A stretch of DNA of 64,000 nucleotides. Origin: PALSA-1353 sp050014015 (GTDB lineage: Bacteria > Planctomycetota > Phycisphaerae > Tepidisphaerales > Tepidisphaeraceae). This document shows, in pieces, positions 40,647-48,516 of the stretch. The notes under the pieces were generated by a model that saw only the letters and a program-made list of their open reading frames with translations, searched no databases and had not been told where the DNA came from. The position numbers and the translations under genes are program-made. Where the stretch lies: NCBI GenBank assembly GCA_050014015.1, contig JBEKEC010000025.1, positions 12,271-76,270 of the forward strand, in the 5' to 3' direction. Each line of letters begins with the position of its first letter. The first letter of the stretch is position 1.

Positions 40647-41708
40647 ATGGCGAAGACTAAGGCGAAATCGAAAACCAAAGTGGCCAAAGCCAAGATTACC
40701 AAAGCCCCCGTCTCCCCGCAGCGTCTTATAGAGTTCGCCTGGGGCTTCGCCCCCATGCTGATAATTCATGCCGCAATCAAGAACCGCGTGTTCGACGTTC
40801 TCAACGCGGGGCCAAAAACCCTCGAAGAGATCGCCGCCGCCACGCAAAGTTCCCAGCGAGGATTGCGCGCTCTGCTGGAGGCCCTGGTGGGATTCGGCAT
40901 CCTCCATCGCCGCCAGAATCGCTTCAGCCTTGCTCCCGATACCGCCGCCTTCATGGTCTCCACCAAACCCGGATATCTCGGCGGTCTGGTTCAGCATTTC
41001 GCCGCGCAGCTTCTGGACAACTGGCGGCAACTGCCCGAGATCGTCCGCACCGGCAATCCCGCTACGATGGTGGATCACGAAGACCAGGGCGCCGAGTTCT
41101 TCAGTAAATTCGTCGAAGACCTTTTCAACCTCAATTTCGCAGCCGCAGCGGCCCTGGCCGACGACCTGGCCAAACGTCTTCCGGCCCACGACGGAAATTT
41201 GAGAATTCTCGACATCGCCGCCGGCTCCGGCGTGTGGGGCATCGCCCTGGCCAAGCGCATCGCCCAGGCACATATCACGGCCGTTGATTTCGCCAAGGTG
41301 CTTCCCGTCACCCGTCGCGTCGCCGAGCGCCAGCAGCTCTCGGGCCGCCTCAGCACCATCGAGGGCGACATGCAGCACGTCGATTTCGGCCGGGGATTTC
41401 ACGTCGCGACGCTCGGCCACATCCTCCACAGCGAAGGCCAGACCAAATCCCGTCACGTCTTGAAAAAGGTTTACGACGCCCTGGCGCCCGGCGGCATTAT
41501 CGCCATCGCCGAGTTTGTCCCCAACGACGACCGCAACGGCCCCGCCTATCCGCTCCTGTTTGCCGTCAACATGCTCGTTCACACCGAAGACGGCGACACG
41601 TTCACGTTCAAACAAATGACCGGCTGGCTGAAAGAGATCGGATTCCGGAAAATTCGCCGGGTCGAGGTTCCCGCCCCGTCGCCGATCCTCGTGGCGGTGA
41701 AGCCGTAA
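40647..41708 (+). CDS. O-methyltransferase-like SAM-dependent methyltransferase with N-terminal winged helix
   Basis: A 353-residue enzyme. After a Lys/Ala-rich tail of about 20 residues comes a dimerisation winged helix (ALVGFGILHRRQNRFSLAPD, with LEEIAAATQSSQRGLRALLE) as in plant-type and acetylserotonin O-methyltransferases. The catalytic domain follows: LRILDIAAGSGVWGIALAKR (motif I), ITAVDFAKVLPVTRRVAE, RLSTIEGDMQHVDFGRGF and HILHSEGQTKSRHVLKKVYD. Substrate unknown. GGAG lies upstream of the ATG. A palindrome follows the stop. Confidence 0.85.
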   Translation: MAKTKAKSKTKVAKAKITKAPVSPQRLIEFAWGFAPMLIIHAAIKNRVFDVLNAGPKTLEEIAAATQSSQRGLRALLEALVGFGILHRRQNRFSLAPDTAAFMVSTKPGYLGGLVQHFAAQLLDNWRQLPEIVRTGNPATMVDHEDQGAEFFSKFVEDLFNLNFAAAAALADDLAKRLPAHDGNLRILDIAAGSGVWGIALAKRIAQAHITAVDFAKVLPVTRRVAERQQLSGRLSTIEGDMQHVDFGRGFHVATLGHILHSEGQTKSRHVLKKVYDALAPGGIIAIAEFVPNDDRNGPAYPLLFAVNMLVHTEDGDTFTFKQMTGWLKEIGFRKIRRVEVPAPSPILVAVKP

Positions 41709-41712
41709 GCAG

Positions 41713-41780
41713 CAAAATCCGAAGCCCGAAACCAGAATGACGAAGCGGTCTTCGTTTCGGATTTCGAGCTTCGGATTTCC
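41713..41780. repeat. AATCCGAAGC-type palindrome
   Basis: The arm AAAATCCGAAGCCCGAAAC pairs with GTTTCGGATTT, CGAGCTTCGGATTT in a shifted register. It lies between the methyltransferase stop and the marR promoter; the open frame upstream of the marR start translates this repeat. Confidence 0.85.
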
Positions 41781-41798
41781 TCCAGCGAATTCTCCCGC

Positions 41799-41804
41799 TA
41801 TAAT
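41799..41804 (+). promoter_or_regulatory. -10 box of the marR-clc operon
   Basis: A perfect TATAAT at 41799-41804. Transcription would begin near 41811, giving a leader of only about seven bases before the ATG at 41818, which lacks a Shine-Dalgarno. This is consistent with leaderless or near-leaderless translation. No convincing -35 box was seen. Confidence 0.5.
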
Positions 41805-41817
41805 AGCGCTCGATTAT

Positions 41818-42327
41818 ATGGGAGCCCATACATCAGACCCCGCCATCCGGGCAGTGCTCGACTGCATCCGCCGGATCGTCCGCGCCCTGCGCCTTTTCGA
41901 CCGCGAAGCCGAAAAACGCTTCGGACTCAGCGGCGCTCAGGTATTCGTTCTCCAAAGGCTCGGCGACAGCAAGGCGATTTCCATCAACGAACTGGCCAGC
42001 CGCACCCACACGCATCAAAGCTCCGTCTCAGTTGTCGTAAGCAAGCTTGTTGATCGCCGGCTCGTTCGCCGGTCTTCCTCCCCCAAAGACGCCCGGCGCG
42101 TTGAACTGTCGCTGACCCAGCGCGGCCGGCGCCTGCTCCGTTCGGCGCCGCCTTCGGCACAGGATCGGCTCATCGCTTCGCTCGCCGCTCTTTCAAGAAT
42201 TCGCCGCAGGCGGCTGGGCGATCTGCTGACGGAACTGATCCGGAAAACCGGCATCGAACGCGAGCCGCCGGCACTGTTTTTCGAGGACCATGCTCCCCGG
42301 CGACGCCGGGCGCGCGCAAAAACATGA
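41818..42327 (+). CDS. MarR family transcriptional regulator
   Basis: A 169-residue winged-helix repressor-like protein. AEKRFGLSGAQVFVLQRLGD, then AISINELASRTHTHQSSVSV (recognition helix), VVSKLVDRRLVRRSSSPKDA and RRVELSLTQRGRRLLRSAP (wing with the DxR pattern) are the family hallmarks. The upstream in-frame extension (to 41737) reads through the palindrome and is rejected. Its stop overlaps the ATG of the ClC gene (ATGA at 42324), so it probably controls its own operon. The C-terminal 20 residues are Arg-rich. Confidence 0.88.
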   Translation: MGAHTSDPAIRAVLDCIRRIVRALRLFDREAEKRFGLSGAQVFVLQRLGDSKAISINELASRTHTHQSSVSVVVSKLVDRRLVRRSSSPKDARRVELSLTQRGRRLLRSAPPSAQDRLIASLAALSRIRRRRLGDLLTELIRKTGIEREPPALFFEDHAPRRRRARAKT

Positions 42328-44222
42328 CCGACAACGACAATCACGATCATCCTGTCCAGCAAGCCGGCACCACCGATGCCCTGCCCCTGTCGCCGTCGCT
42401 GGGTCCGGCGCTGCAAGCGGCCCGCGTGCCATTCCACAGCTCGCTGGTGGATCGGCGCGTGCTGTTCATTTCGCTGATCAGCATCCCGCTGGCCGTCGTC
42501 GCCGCCTTCGTTGCCAAAGCGCTCGTCGTCCTGATCGGCACGATCACCGGCGTCAGCTTCTTCGGCCGTTTCTCGCCCGTGCTAACCGCTCCGGTGGGCA
42601 ACCATCTTGGCTGGTGGATCGTCCTGATTCCGGTGGCGGGGGGGATCATCGTCGGACTTATGGCCCGCTACGGTTCGGCCGGCATCCGGGGCCATGGAAT
42701 CCCCGAAGCAATGGAACGCGTCCTCCTGCACGAGAGCCGAGTTCCCGCACGCCTCACCTTTCTCAAACCGCTGTCGGCCGCCATCGCCATCGGCACCGGC
42801 GGCCCGTTCGGCGCCGAAGGCCCGATCATCGCCACCGGCGGCGCGCTCGGCTCTCTCATCGGCCAGATCCTTCGCATCACCGCGATCGAGCGCAAAACCC
42901 TCCTGGCCGCCGGCGCCGCCGCCGGCATGGCCGGCATCTTCGGCACTCCCGTCGCCGCCGTACTCCTGGCCGTGGAATTGCTCTTGTTCGAATTCCGGCC
43001 GCGATCTTTCATTCCCGTCGCGCTCGCCAGCACCGTCGCCACGGGAACGCGATTCACGCTTCACATGCCCTATCCCGTGTTTCAACTGCCCGCGCTGGCG
43101 CAACCTTCGCTCGCAGCCATGGCGCTCTATCTGCTCATCGGCGCCGTCGTGGGCGCCGCTTCCGTCGGCGTCACCCGCGCCGTCTACGGCATCGAAGACC
43201 TCTTCGCCAAACTCCCCATTCATTGGACGTGGTGGCCCGCCATCGGTGCAATTCCAGTTGGCATCATCGGCCATTTCGCCCCGCGCACCCTCGGCGTTGG
43301 ATACGAAAACATCAGCGACATCCTCATGTCGCGCCTGACGCTCTGGGTGGCGGCAACGTTGTGCCTCCTGAAATTCATCTCCTGGGCGATTGCGTTGGGA
43401 AGCGGAACCTCCGGCGGAACGCTGGCGCCGCTGTTCACCATCGGCGGGGGGTTGGGTATGGTCCTGGGCGCCGGCGCGGCGCGAATATTCCCCTTCGCCG
43501 GCGTCGATCCGCACGTCGCCGCGCTGATTGGAATGGCCGCCCTGTTTGCCGGCGCCTCACGCGGATTGCTCACGTCCGCCGTCTTCGCCTACGAAACCAC
43601 CCTTCAGCCCCTGGGTTTGCTCCCGCTGCTCGGCGGCTGCACGACCGCCTATTTCATCTCCTGCCTTCTCATGCGCAATACCATCATGACCGAGAAAATC
43701 GCCCGCCGCGGCGTCGACGTACCGTCGGAGTACCTCTCCGATCTCCTGGCATTCCTGAAAGTATCCCAGGTCGCCTCCTCCAAAGTCACCGTGCTCTCCG
43801 CCAATGAAACAGTCCAATCCATCCGTCATCGTCTGAGCACGGGCCAGCCCGATTGGACCCACCAGGGCTACCCCGTCGCCGATGCCGATGGAAATCTGCT
43901 CGGCGTTCTGACGCTGCGCGATTTTCATGACCCGAACCACGATCCCGGCCGGCCCGTCGGCGAATTGATCCACCGTCCGCCCATCACGGTATCTCCCGAC
44001 ACCACACTGCGCGATGCCGCCAATGAAATGATCCTGCAGGATGTCGGCCGGCTGGTTGTTGCCGATCCAGCCAACCGGCGCAGAGCGATTGGCATCATCA
44101 CGCGCAGCGATCTCCTGCGCGCCCAGCGCCGCGCCCTGGACGACATGATCCCCGCCGAGCCGGCCGTTTCCTGGCGCCGCCGAAAGCCGCCGGCGAAAAT
44201 CAAGGCGATTGAACCGCCATGA
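42324..44222 (+). CDS. ClC-family chloride channel/antiporter with C-terminal CBS pair
   Basis: A 632-residue membrane protein. ClC signatures: GIRGHGIPEAMERVL (GSGIP-like), TGGPFGAEGPIIATGGALGS (GxEGP with the gating Glu), GSGTSGGTLAPLFTIGGGLG (GxFxP-like), plus MAALFAGASRGLLTSAVFAY. Residues 500-610 carry two CBS motifs (YPVADADGNLLGVLTLRDF, RLVVADPANRRRAIGIITRS), which bind adenine nucleotides in eukaryotic and some bacterial ClCs. The last residues (KAIEPP) and the stop lie inside a CGCCAAG repeat arm. Coupled to marR. Confidence 0.93.
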   Translation: MTDNDNHDHPVQQAGTTDALPLSPSLGPALQAARVPFHSSLVDRRVLFISLISIPLAVVAAFVAKALVVLIGTITGVSFFGRFSPVLTAPVGNHLGWWIVLIPVAGGIIVGLMARYGSAGIRGHGIPEAMERVLLHESRVPARLTFLKPLSAAIAIGTGGPFGAEGPIIATGGALGSLIGQILRITAIERKTLLAAGAAAGMAGIFGTPVAAVLLAVELLLFEFRPRSFIPVALASTVATGTRFTLHMPYPVFQLPALAQPSLAAMALYLLIGAVVGAASVGVTRAVYGIEDLFAKLPIHWTWWPAIGAIPVGIIGHFAPRTLGVGYENISDILMSRLTLWVAATLCLLKFISWAIALGSGTSGGTLAPLFTIGGGLGMVLGAGAARIFPFAGVDPHVAALIGMAALFAGASRGLLTSAVFAYETTLQPLGLLPLLGGCTTAYFISCLLMRNTIMTEKIARRGVDVPSEYLSDLLAFLKVSQVASSKVTVLSANETVQSIRHRLSTGQPDWTHQGYPVADADGNLLGVLTLRDFHDPNHDPGRPVGELIHRPPITVSPDTTLRDAANEMILQDVGRLVVADPANRRRAIGIITRSDLLRAQRRALDDMIPAEPAVSWRRRKPPAKIKAIEPP

Positions 44223-44365
44223 CGCCGAGACGCCAAGTGAGCAGCGCGTTATCCTGCTGTCTTCCTGCACGACGGGCACTTGGAGGCGCTGGCGATGACG
44301 GACGTTGCAACCGTTGATTCCAAGGCGACACAAAGGGGTTACGTCCCGTTGCGATTGTATTGGTC

Positions 44366-45031
44366 ATGCTAATGTCATTGCCGGTATTCGCTAAACATCT
44401 TTCGGATGGCGGGGACGTCCTTTACAAGCCCGTGATTATCGCGCCGGTGATTTATTGTCTGGTGGGGTTCACGCTGGCGCCCGTGGCCGAAGAAATGCTG
44501 TACCGGGCGGTGTTATACGGAAGTCTTCGGCGATGGATGAAGCCGGTGTTCGCGGCCCTGCTCCAGGCGCTGGTGTTCGGCGTGATGCATCGCTACGGGC
44601 TTCTGTATATGTCCATTGCGTTTGCATCAGGATTGCTGTTCATGGTCGTGTACCTCTGGCGGCAAACGTTATGGTCGCCGATCCTGGTCCATGGCCTGAT
44701 CAATGCGGTGGGCGCGATTTCGCTGCTGGCGCCGCTGCTCGCGGCCAGCGGCAATATGGTTCTCGGGATCTCGATGGAGGATGCCGGCCCTCGGGCGGGC
44801 GAGAGGGTGACGGCGATCATGCCCGGCACCGCGGCGGAAGCGGCAAAACTGCGAGTCGGCGACGTCATTACCGCCATCGACAGCCTGCCGATCCATCAGG
44901 CAATCGACCTGAGGAGGATTATTAGGGCACACAAGTCCGGCGATACGATTCATCTCACGTTGGTGCGCGGGGGACAATCGGTTGAGGTTGCCGTTAAACT
45001 GCGCGCCCTCCGGACGCACATTCTTTGGTAG
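44366..45031 (+). CDS. CPBP intramembrane metalloprotease with PDZ domain, N-terminus uncertain
   Basis: About 221 residues. Catalytic motifs of the CAAX-protease/bacteriocin-processing family: VAEEMLYRAVLYGSLRR (EExxxR), LVFGVMHRYGLLYM (FxxxH) and PILVHGLINAVGAI (HxxxN). Residues 130-215 form a PDZ domain (AGERVTAIMPGTAAEAAKLR, VGDVITAIDSLPIHQ), an unusual C-terminal addition. The N-terminus looks short: the usual first membrane helices are missing. In another frame MTDVATVDSKATQRGYVPLR (from 44295) runs into a stop at 44370, suggesting a frameshift. Alternative starts are 44360 (TTG) and 44372. Confidence 0.7.
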   Translation: MLMSLPVFAKHLSDGGDVLYKPVIIAPVIYCLVGFTLAPVAEEMLYRAVLYGSLRRWMKPVFAALLQALVFGVMHRYGLLYMSIAFASGLLFMVVYLWRQTLWSPILVHGLINAVGAISLLAPLLAASGNMVLGISMEDAGPRAGERVTAIMPGTAAEAAKLRVGDVITAIDSLPIHQAIDLRRIIRAHKSGDTIHLTLVRGGQSVEVAVKLRALRTHILW

Positions 45032-45070
45032 CCCACTACCGTCCGCGGTGTGCTCATCCGTATCAAGGCG

Positions 45071-45102
45071 ATTGAACCGCCATGGCATCACGGCGGTTCA
45101 AT
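45071..45102. repeat. minimal CGCC palindrome
   Basis: ATTGAACCGCC (45071-45081) and GGCGGTTCAAT (45092-45102) with ten bases between: only the outer ends of the CGCCAAG-type palindrome, without the tandem units. Probably a deletion derivative. Confidence 0.85.
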
Positions 45103-45184
45103 TCAGGCGCTTCCGGGATTTCTGATGGACGTGGCGGGCAGGTGCGTGACTGGTTCAGCGGGGACGGATGGATGAAGAAGAGGA

Positions 45185-45530
45185 TGATCGGTTGCAGTTT
45201 TCGTGCTGGCCGGCGGCGCTGACTCGTATATGACAACGCGTCGCCGATGCGCGGGCCGCTGGCCTGCCCGCTCACGTTCGCAACGGCCGTCCACAAAGAA
45301 GGGAACAGAGGATTTGCCGCGTGCCGCGGCCATTGCAGCGGAGTTTCGAGCTCAGGCTCGAAAGTCCTTAGCATTCGCCGCCGCAGGCGGCAACTCGACT
45401 TTCTTTACGCTTATAGACGAACGCCGCGAACTTCAGCAGGCCAGCCAGCGGCCTTCACTGCGCCGACGCCCATTGACATTCGAGTCAGCGATGCCGACCG
45501 GAACGAAAACCATAACCGATAAAAATCTTC
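45185..45530. repeat. long imperfect inverted repeat of an unknown element
   Basis: Sequence at about 45190-45300 (GGTTGCAGTTTTCGTGCTGG, GGCGCTGACTCGTATATGAC) is matched in inverted orientation at about 45405-45525 (GGTTATGGTTTTCGTTCCGG, ATCGCTGACTCGAATGTCA), roughly 70-75 percent identical by eye. The 45110-45610 stretch has no credible gene; the open frames there are shadows of the repeat. Confidence 0.65.
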
Positions 45531-45620
45531 TGTCTTGCAAGGGCGCCGCTGGCGCCACGGATCACGTTTGGGAAATGGATGAACTGCGGGCGGCAATCTG
45601 AAACGTGGTATGATGTCGTT

Positions 45621-45805
45621 GCCAGCCAAGCTGGCGGAAAGGACGGTCCAAATGTTGAAAGCCATTTTGACCGTGCCGGACACCCACTAAAGCGATCATT
45701 CGCTGTCGGCGGCGATGGTGCTCCGGAAGGGGCCGGGAGAAAGCGGAAATGATCCCCGCTGCCGTGGCAAGGCACCGACAAAGAGCCGCCTCCGGGCGGT
45801 TTTTT
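45621..45805 (+). ncRNA. unidentified structured RNA or leader ending in an intrinsic terminator
   Basis: Successive hairpins are visible: GCCAG-CCAAG-CTGGC (45621-45635); ACGGTC...GACCGT with an adjoining AAATG/CATTT stem (45643-45674); AGCGA-TCAT-TCGCT (45691-45704). These are followed by a junction closed by GTCGG.../CCGAC (45705-45779) that holds CTCCGG/CCGGGAG and AGCGG/CCGCT stems, and by a terminator. It ends 25 bp before a small membrane-protein gene. I could not match it to 6S, SRP, RNase P, tmRNA, cobalamin or fluoride motifs. Strand is given by the terminator. Confidence 0.5.
45786..45805 (+). terminator. intrinsic terminator of the structured RNA
   Basis: CCGCC-TCCG-GGCGG followed by six T. 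It is located after the hairpin series at 45621-45779 and before the gene at 45831, so it either ends a free RNA or works as an attenuator for that gene. Confidence 0.85.
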
Positions 45806-45830
45806 CGTGCGCGGGTGGTAGAATGGGGGT

Positions 45831-46115
45831 GTGAAGCCGGAGCCACTAAACTACGCTACGCCATCGAAGAAACATAAGCGCAGCTTCCCGGTTCTTGCGA
45901 TCATTTTCGGAGCGTTATCCGGTCTGGTCGGAATCGTCGCATTGTACTTCGGCATAACTGGGATTTCCTGGCTCGTCCATGACTGGGAAACCGTAGACGC
46001 CCGCGATGTCTCGGCCGTGCTTTGCTTCACCCTTATCGGAGCGATTTGTTCATTCGCCTGCATCCGATGGATTCGGAGTGCCTTTCGCGACGGCTTCGAC
46101 TCGTGGTCTGGTTAG
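45831..46115 (+). CDS. small two-span membrane protein, unknown
   Basis: A 94-residue protein starting with GTG at 45831, preceded by GGGGG. After a basic N-terminus (PSKKHKRSFP) come two hydrophobic spans, VLAIIFGALSGLVGIVALYF and SAVLCFTLIGAICSFACIRW, separated by a short loop with WLVHDWETVDARDV. No family recognised. It directly follows the structured RNA and terminator, so its expression may be controlled by attenuation. Confidence 0.65.
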   Translation: MKPEPLNYATPSKKHKRSFPVLAIIFGALSGLVGIVALYFGITGISWLVHDWETVDARDVSAVLCFTLIGAICSFACIRWIRSAFRDGFDSWSG

Positions 46116-46222
46116 CCCAAATTCGGACACTACCTGAGCCGGCACACCAACCTGCCTCCGCTGGACGCAGCGGTCCAACTCGCCATACAATCACTCGTTC
46201 GTTTCGAAAAGGAGCAATGATT

Positions 46223-46948
46223 ATGAGCATGTGGGGTCCGAACATGACCGGCAGGCCGTATCCGCTGGATTATTCCGCCGGCACGCGCGATAGCGCGGTA
46301 ATCCATTTCTTCAATGCCGTTTACGCATGGATGGCCGTGGGGCTGGCCGTGACCGCCTCGGTCGCATGGCTGGTTTTCAGTCATCGCGAGGCCTGGGCCG
46401 CGGTCTTCACTGGCGGCGCGATGATGGGAATATTCATCATCCAGATCGTTCTGGTCGTGGTTATTTCCGCGGCGGTTCGAAAGGTCAGCGCCGCCCTCGC
46501 CACCGGGCTGTTCGTGATCTATGCCGCGCTCAACGGCCTCTTGTTCTCCAGCATATTTATGGTCTACACGCAGAGCAGCATCGCCGGCACGTTTGTCGCC
46601 TGCGCCGCCATGTTCGCGGTGATGAGCCTTTACGGAATGTTCACCAAGACCGACCTCACGACCATGGGCAAAATCCTGTTCATGGCCCTGATCGGCCTGA
46701 TCGTCGCATCCGTGATCAACCTGTTTGTCGCCAGCAGCGGGCTTTATTGGCTGGTTTCTTATGCCGGGGTCATCATCTTCGCGGGATTGACCGCTTATGA
46801 CACGCAGCGTCTTCAGGGCATCGCCGTTTCCACTCAGGGCGACGCGGCCTTGGCCGCTCGTCTTTCGGTCAGCGGCGCGCTGATGCTCTATCTCGATTTC
46901 ATCAATATGTTCCTGCTCCTGCTGCGGTTCTTGGGCAAGCGGAAATAA
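46223..46948 (+). CDS. Bax inhibitor-1 / YccA family membrane protein
   Basis: A 241-residue, seven-span protein of the BI-1/YbhL/YccA family. Bacterial members are pH-sensitive calcium leak channels (BsYetJ) or FtsH modulators. The family core is visible as NAVYAWMAVGLAVTASVAWL, ALNGLLFSSIFMVYTQSSIA, MFAVMSLYGMFTKTDLT and the conserved C-terminal GVIIFAGLTAYDTQRLQ with the DT/Asp pair. GGAG stands eight bases before the ATG at 46223; an ATG at 46217 is too close to it. Confidence 0.92.
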   Translation: MSMWGPNMTGRPYPLDYSAGTRDSAVIHFFNAVYAWMAVGLAVTASVAWLVFSHREAWAAVFTGGAMMGIFIIQIVLVVVISAAVRKVSAALATGLFVIYAALNGLLFSSIFMVYTQSSIAGTFVACAAMFAVMSLYGMFTKTDLTTMGKILFMALIGLIVASVINLFVASSGLYWLVSYAGVIIFAGLTAYDTQRLQGIAVSTQGDAALAARLSVSGALMLYLDFINMFLLLLRFLGKRK

Positions 46949-46982
46949 TCGAAAATCCCCGGCCGGCGCCTCGAACAAAGAG

Positions 46983-47056
46983 AATTGAACCGCCAAGACG
47001 CCAAGGCGCCAAGGTCGGATTTCAACTTGGCGTCTTGGCGTCTTGGCGGTTCAATT
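46983..47056. repeat. CGCCAAG-type palindrome, overlapping the 3' end of alr
   Basis: AATTGAACCGCCAAGACGCC and AAGGCGCCAAGG pair with CTTGGCGTCTTGG and CGGTTCAATT. It separates convergent genes; the last codons and the stop of alr (47022) lie within the right arm. Confidence 0.93.
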
Positions 47057-48248
47057 CCTCTTCGGGACGCACGCCGAATTCGTCCACCGCCACGCGCCGC
47101 ACCCGCGTCCCGATCCGGCAGAAAATTTCGTACGGGATCGTCCCGGCCAATTCGGCGATCCGATACACGCTGGCCGGCGACAGCGGATCGCTGTCCAACA
47201 CCGTCACCTCGTCCCCGATCGTCGCCTGCGGCGCGTTCTGAAGATCGATCACCATCAAATCCATGCTGACCCGCCCGGCCACCGGCGCCGGTTGGCCGGC
47301 AACCATCGTGATCCCGCGATTCGACAGCGATCGCGGATATCCATCGGCATATCCGACCGGGATCAAACCCAGCCGTGTCGGCTTTTCCGCCGTCCACGTC
47401 TGGCCGTATCCCACCTGCGTTCCCGCCGCCACCTCGCGGATGGCGATCAGCGGGGCCGTCCATTTCATCGCCGGCCGCAGCGGCCGATCCATGTCCGGCC
47501 GGCACCTCGGATCGATCCCGTAAATGCTGATCCCCGGACGCACCATGTCCAGATGCGATTGCGGCTGGAAGAACACTCCGCCGGAATTGGCAGCGCTGAG
47601 GTGCGGCCGCGATTGCCGCCCGATCGACAGGCTCGACGTCGCCGCCACGAATCGCCCCAATTGCTCGCAGTTCAGCGGATTGGCCGGCTCGTCCGACGAT
47701 GCGAAATGCGTTGCCACGCCGAGCAATCGAAGCGCTGGCAGAGACGAAATTTTTTCGATGAGCCCGTCCAATCCCGCCAAGTCCACGCCCGCGCGATTCA
47801 GTCCGGTGTTGACCATGATCTGCACGTTGGCGCGTTGCCCGCGGTTCTCGGCGATCCTGGCCAAATCCTGTGCCGCCGCCGCCGAACAGAGCGACAGCAC
47901 CCACCCATGCCGGGTCGCCGCCTCCAGCCTGGCCCGCTGGCTGCCCAGATAGGCGTTCTCCACCGGACGCAGGACGATCACCGGCAGGTCGCACGCCATC
48001 AGCGCCGCCGCCTCGTCCAGGTCCGCCACCGCCAGCGCATCCACCATGGGCGGCTCGGCTTCGCTGTTGGAAAAATTGCACAGCGTATCCACGACGATAT
48101 CCGCCCCATGGCCATACGCGTCCGCCTTGACGACCGCGCAGATTTTCACGTCCGGCCCAATCGCCTTGCGGATCAATCCGACGTTATGGAGGATCGCCGC
48201 GCGGGAGATGAGGCATCGCGGCTCGCCGAGGGAGTTCTTCGCGTCCAT
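47022..48248 (-). CDS. alr: alanine racemase
   Basis: A 408-residue PLP enzyme interconverting L- and D-alanine for peptidoglycan. CAVVKADAYGHGADIV carries the PLP lysine; NTGLNRAGVDL, HFASSDEP, SGGVFFQPQSHLDMVRPGIS and GQTWTAEKPTRLGLIPVGYA are core motifs; VGYADGYPRSLSNRG and VAGRVSMDLMVIDLQ hold the second-domain active-site residues. The start at 48248 (MDAKNSLGEP) is family-consistent; the longer frame to 48710 is repeat-derived. The C-terminal NRQDAKTPS is encoded by the intergenic palindrome and is not part of the family. Confidence 0.95.
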   Translation of the reverse strand: MDAKNSLGEPRCLISRAAILHNVGLIRKAIGPDVKICAVVKADAYGHGADIVVDTLCNFSNSEAEPPMVDALAVADLDEAAALMACDLPVIVLRPVENAYLGSQRARLEAATRHGWVLSLCSAAAAQDLARIAENRGQRANVQIMVNTGLNRAGVDLAGLDGLIEKISSLPALRLLGVATHFASSDEPANPLNCEQLGRFVAATSSLSIGRQSRPHLSAANSGGVFFQPQSHLDMVRPGISIYGIDPRCRPDMDRPLRPAMKWTAPLIAIREVAAGTQVGYGQTWTAEKPTRLGLIPVGYADGYPRSLSNRGITMVAGQPAPVAGRVSMDLMVIDLQNAPQATIGDEVTVLDSDPLSPASVYRIAELAGTIPYEIFCRIGTRVRRVAVDEFGVRPEEELNRQDAKTPS

Positions 48249-48353
48249 GCGAATATCCGATAAAAGACCGCCGGATCCGTCCGGCTGGAGGGAAGTATAA
48301 CATAAGACGTGGAAAAGTGTGAAATGGGGGGTGGGCGGCTGGACCGGCCAGAT

Positions 48354-48460
48354 GCGGCCGTAATTTTTCGCGGAACCCGACCTTTTCCCCCTCCCCCTGT
48401 ACTCAGGGGGAGGGTTGGGGTGGGGGTTCTTCCGAGCTTGCAAAAATTTTTGGCCACGCC
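48354..48460. repeat. CCCCCACCCC / GGGGGAGGG intergenic element, copy 2 (inverted)
   Basis: Inverted, closely matching copy of the 12721-12827 element, including the outer GCGGCCGTAATTTTTCGCGG and CTTGCAAAAATTTTTGGCCA parts. It lies upstream of alr, so its central hairpin could be part of the alr leader. Confidence 0.88.
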
Positions 48461-48516
48461 CTTGGTCAGTTATGGCGTTCACCTGCCGGACCTCCACGCT
48501 CGATGCGCAGTTGGAC

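Noticed and set aside
45203..45601. 132-codon plus-strand frame and opposite 90-codon frame
   Set aside because: They lie on the inverted duplication and read its two arms; no ribosome site or domain.
45705..45779. Fluoride or cobalamin riboswitch
   Set aside because: GGCGATGG and GGTGC invite the comparison, but the invariant cores of both classes are missing.
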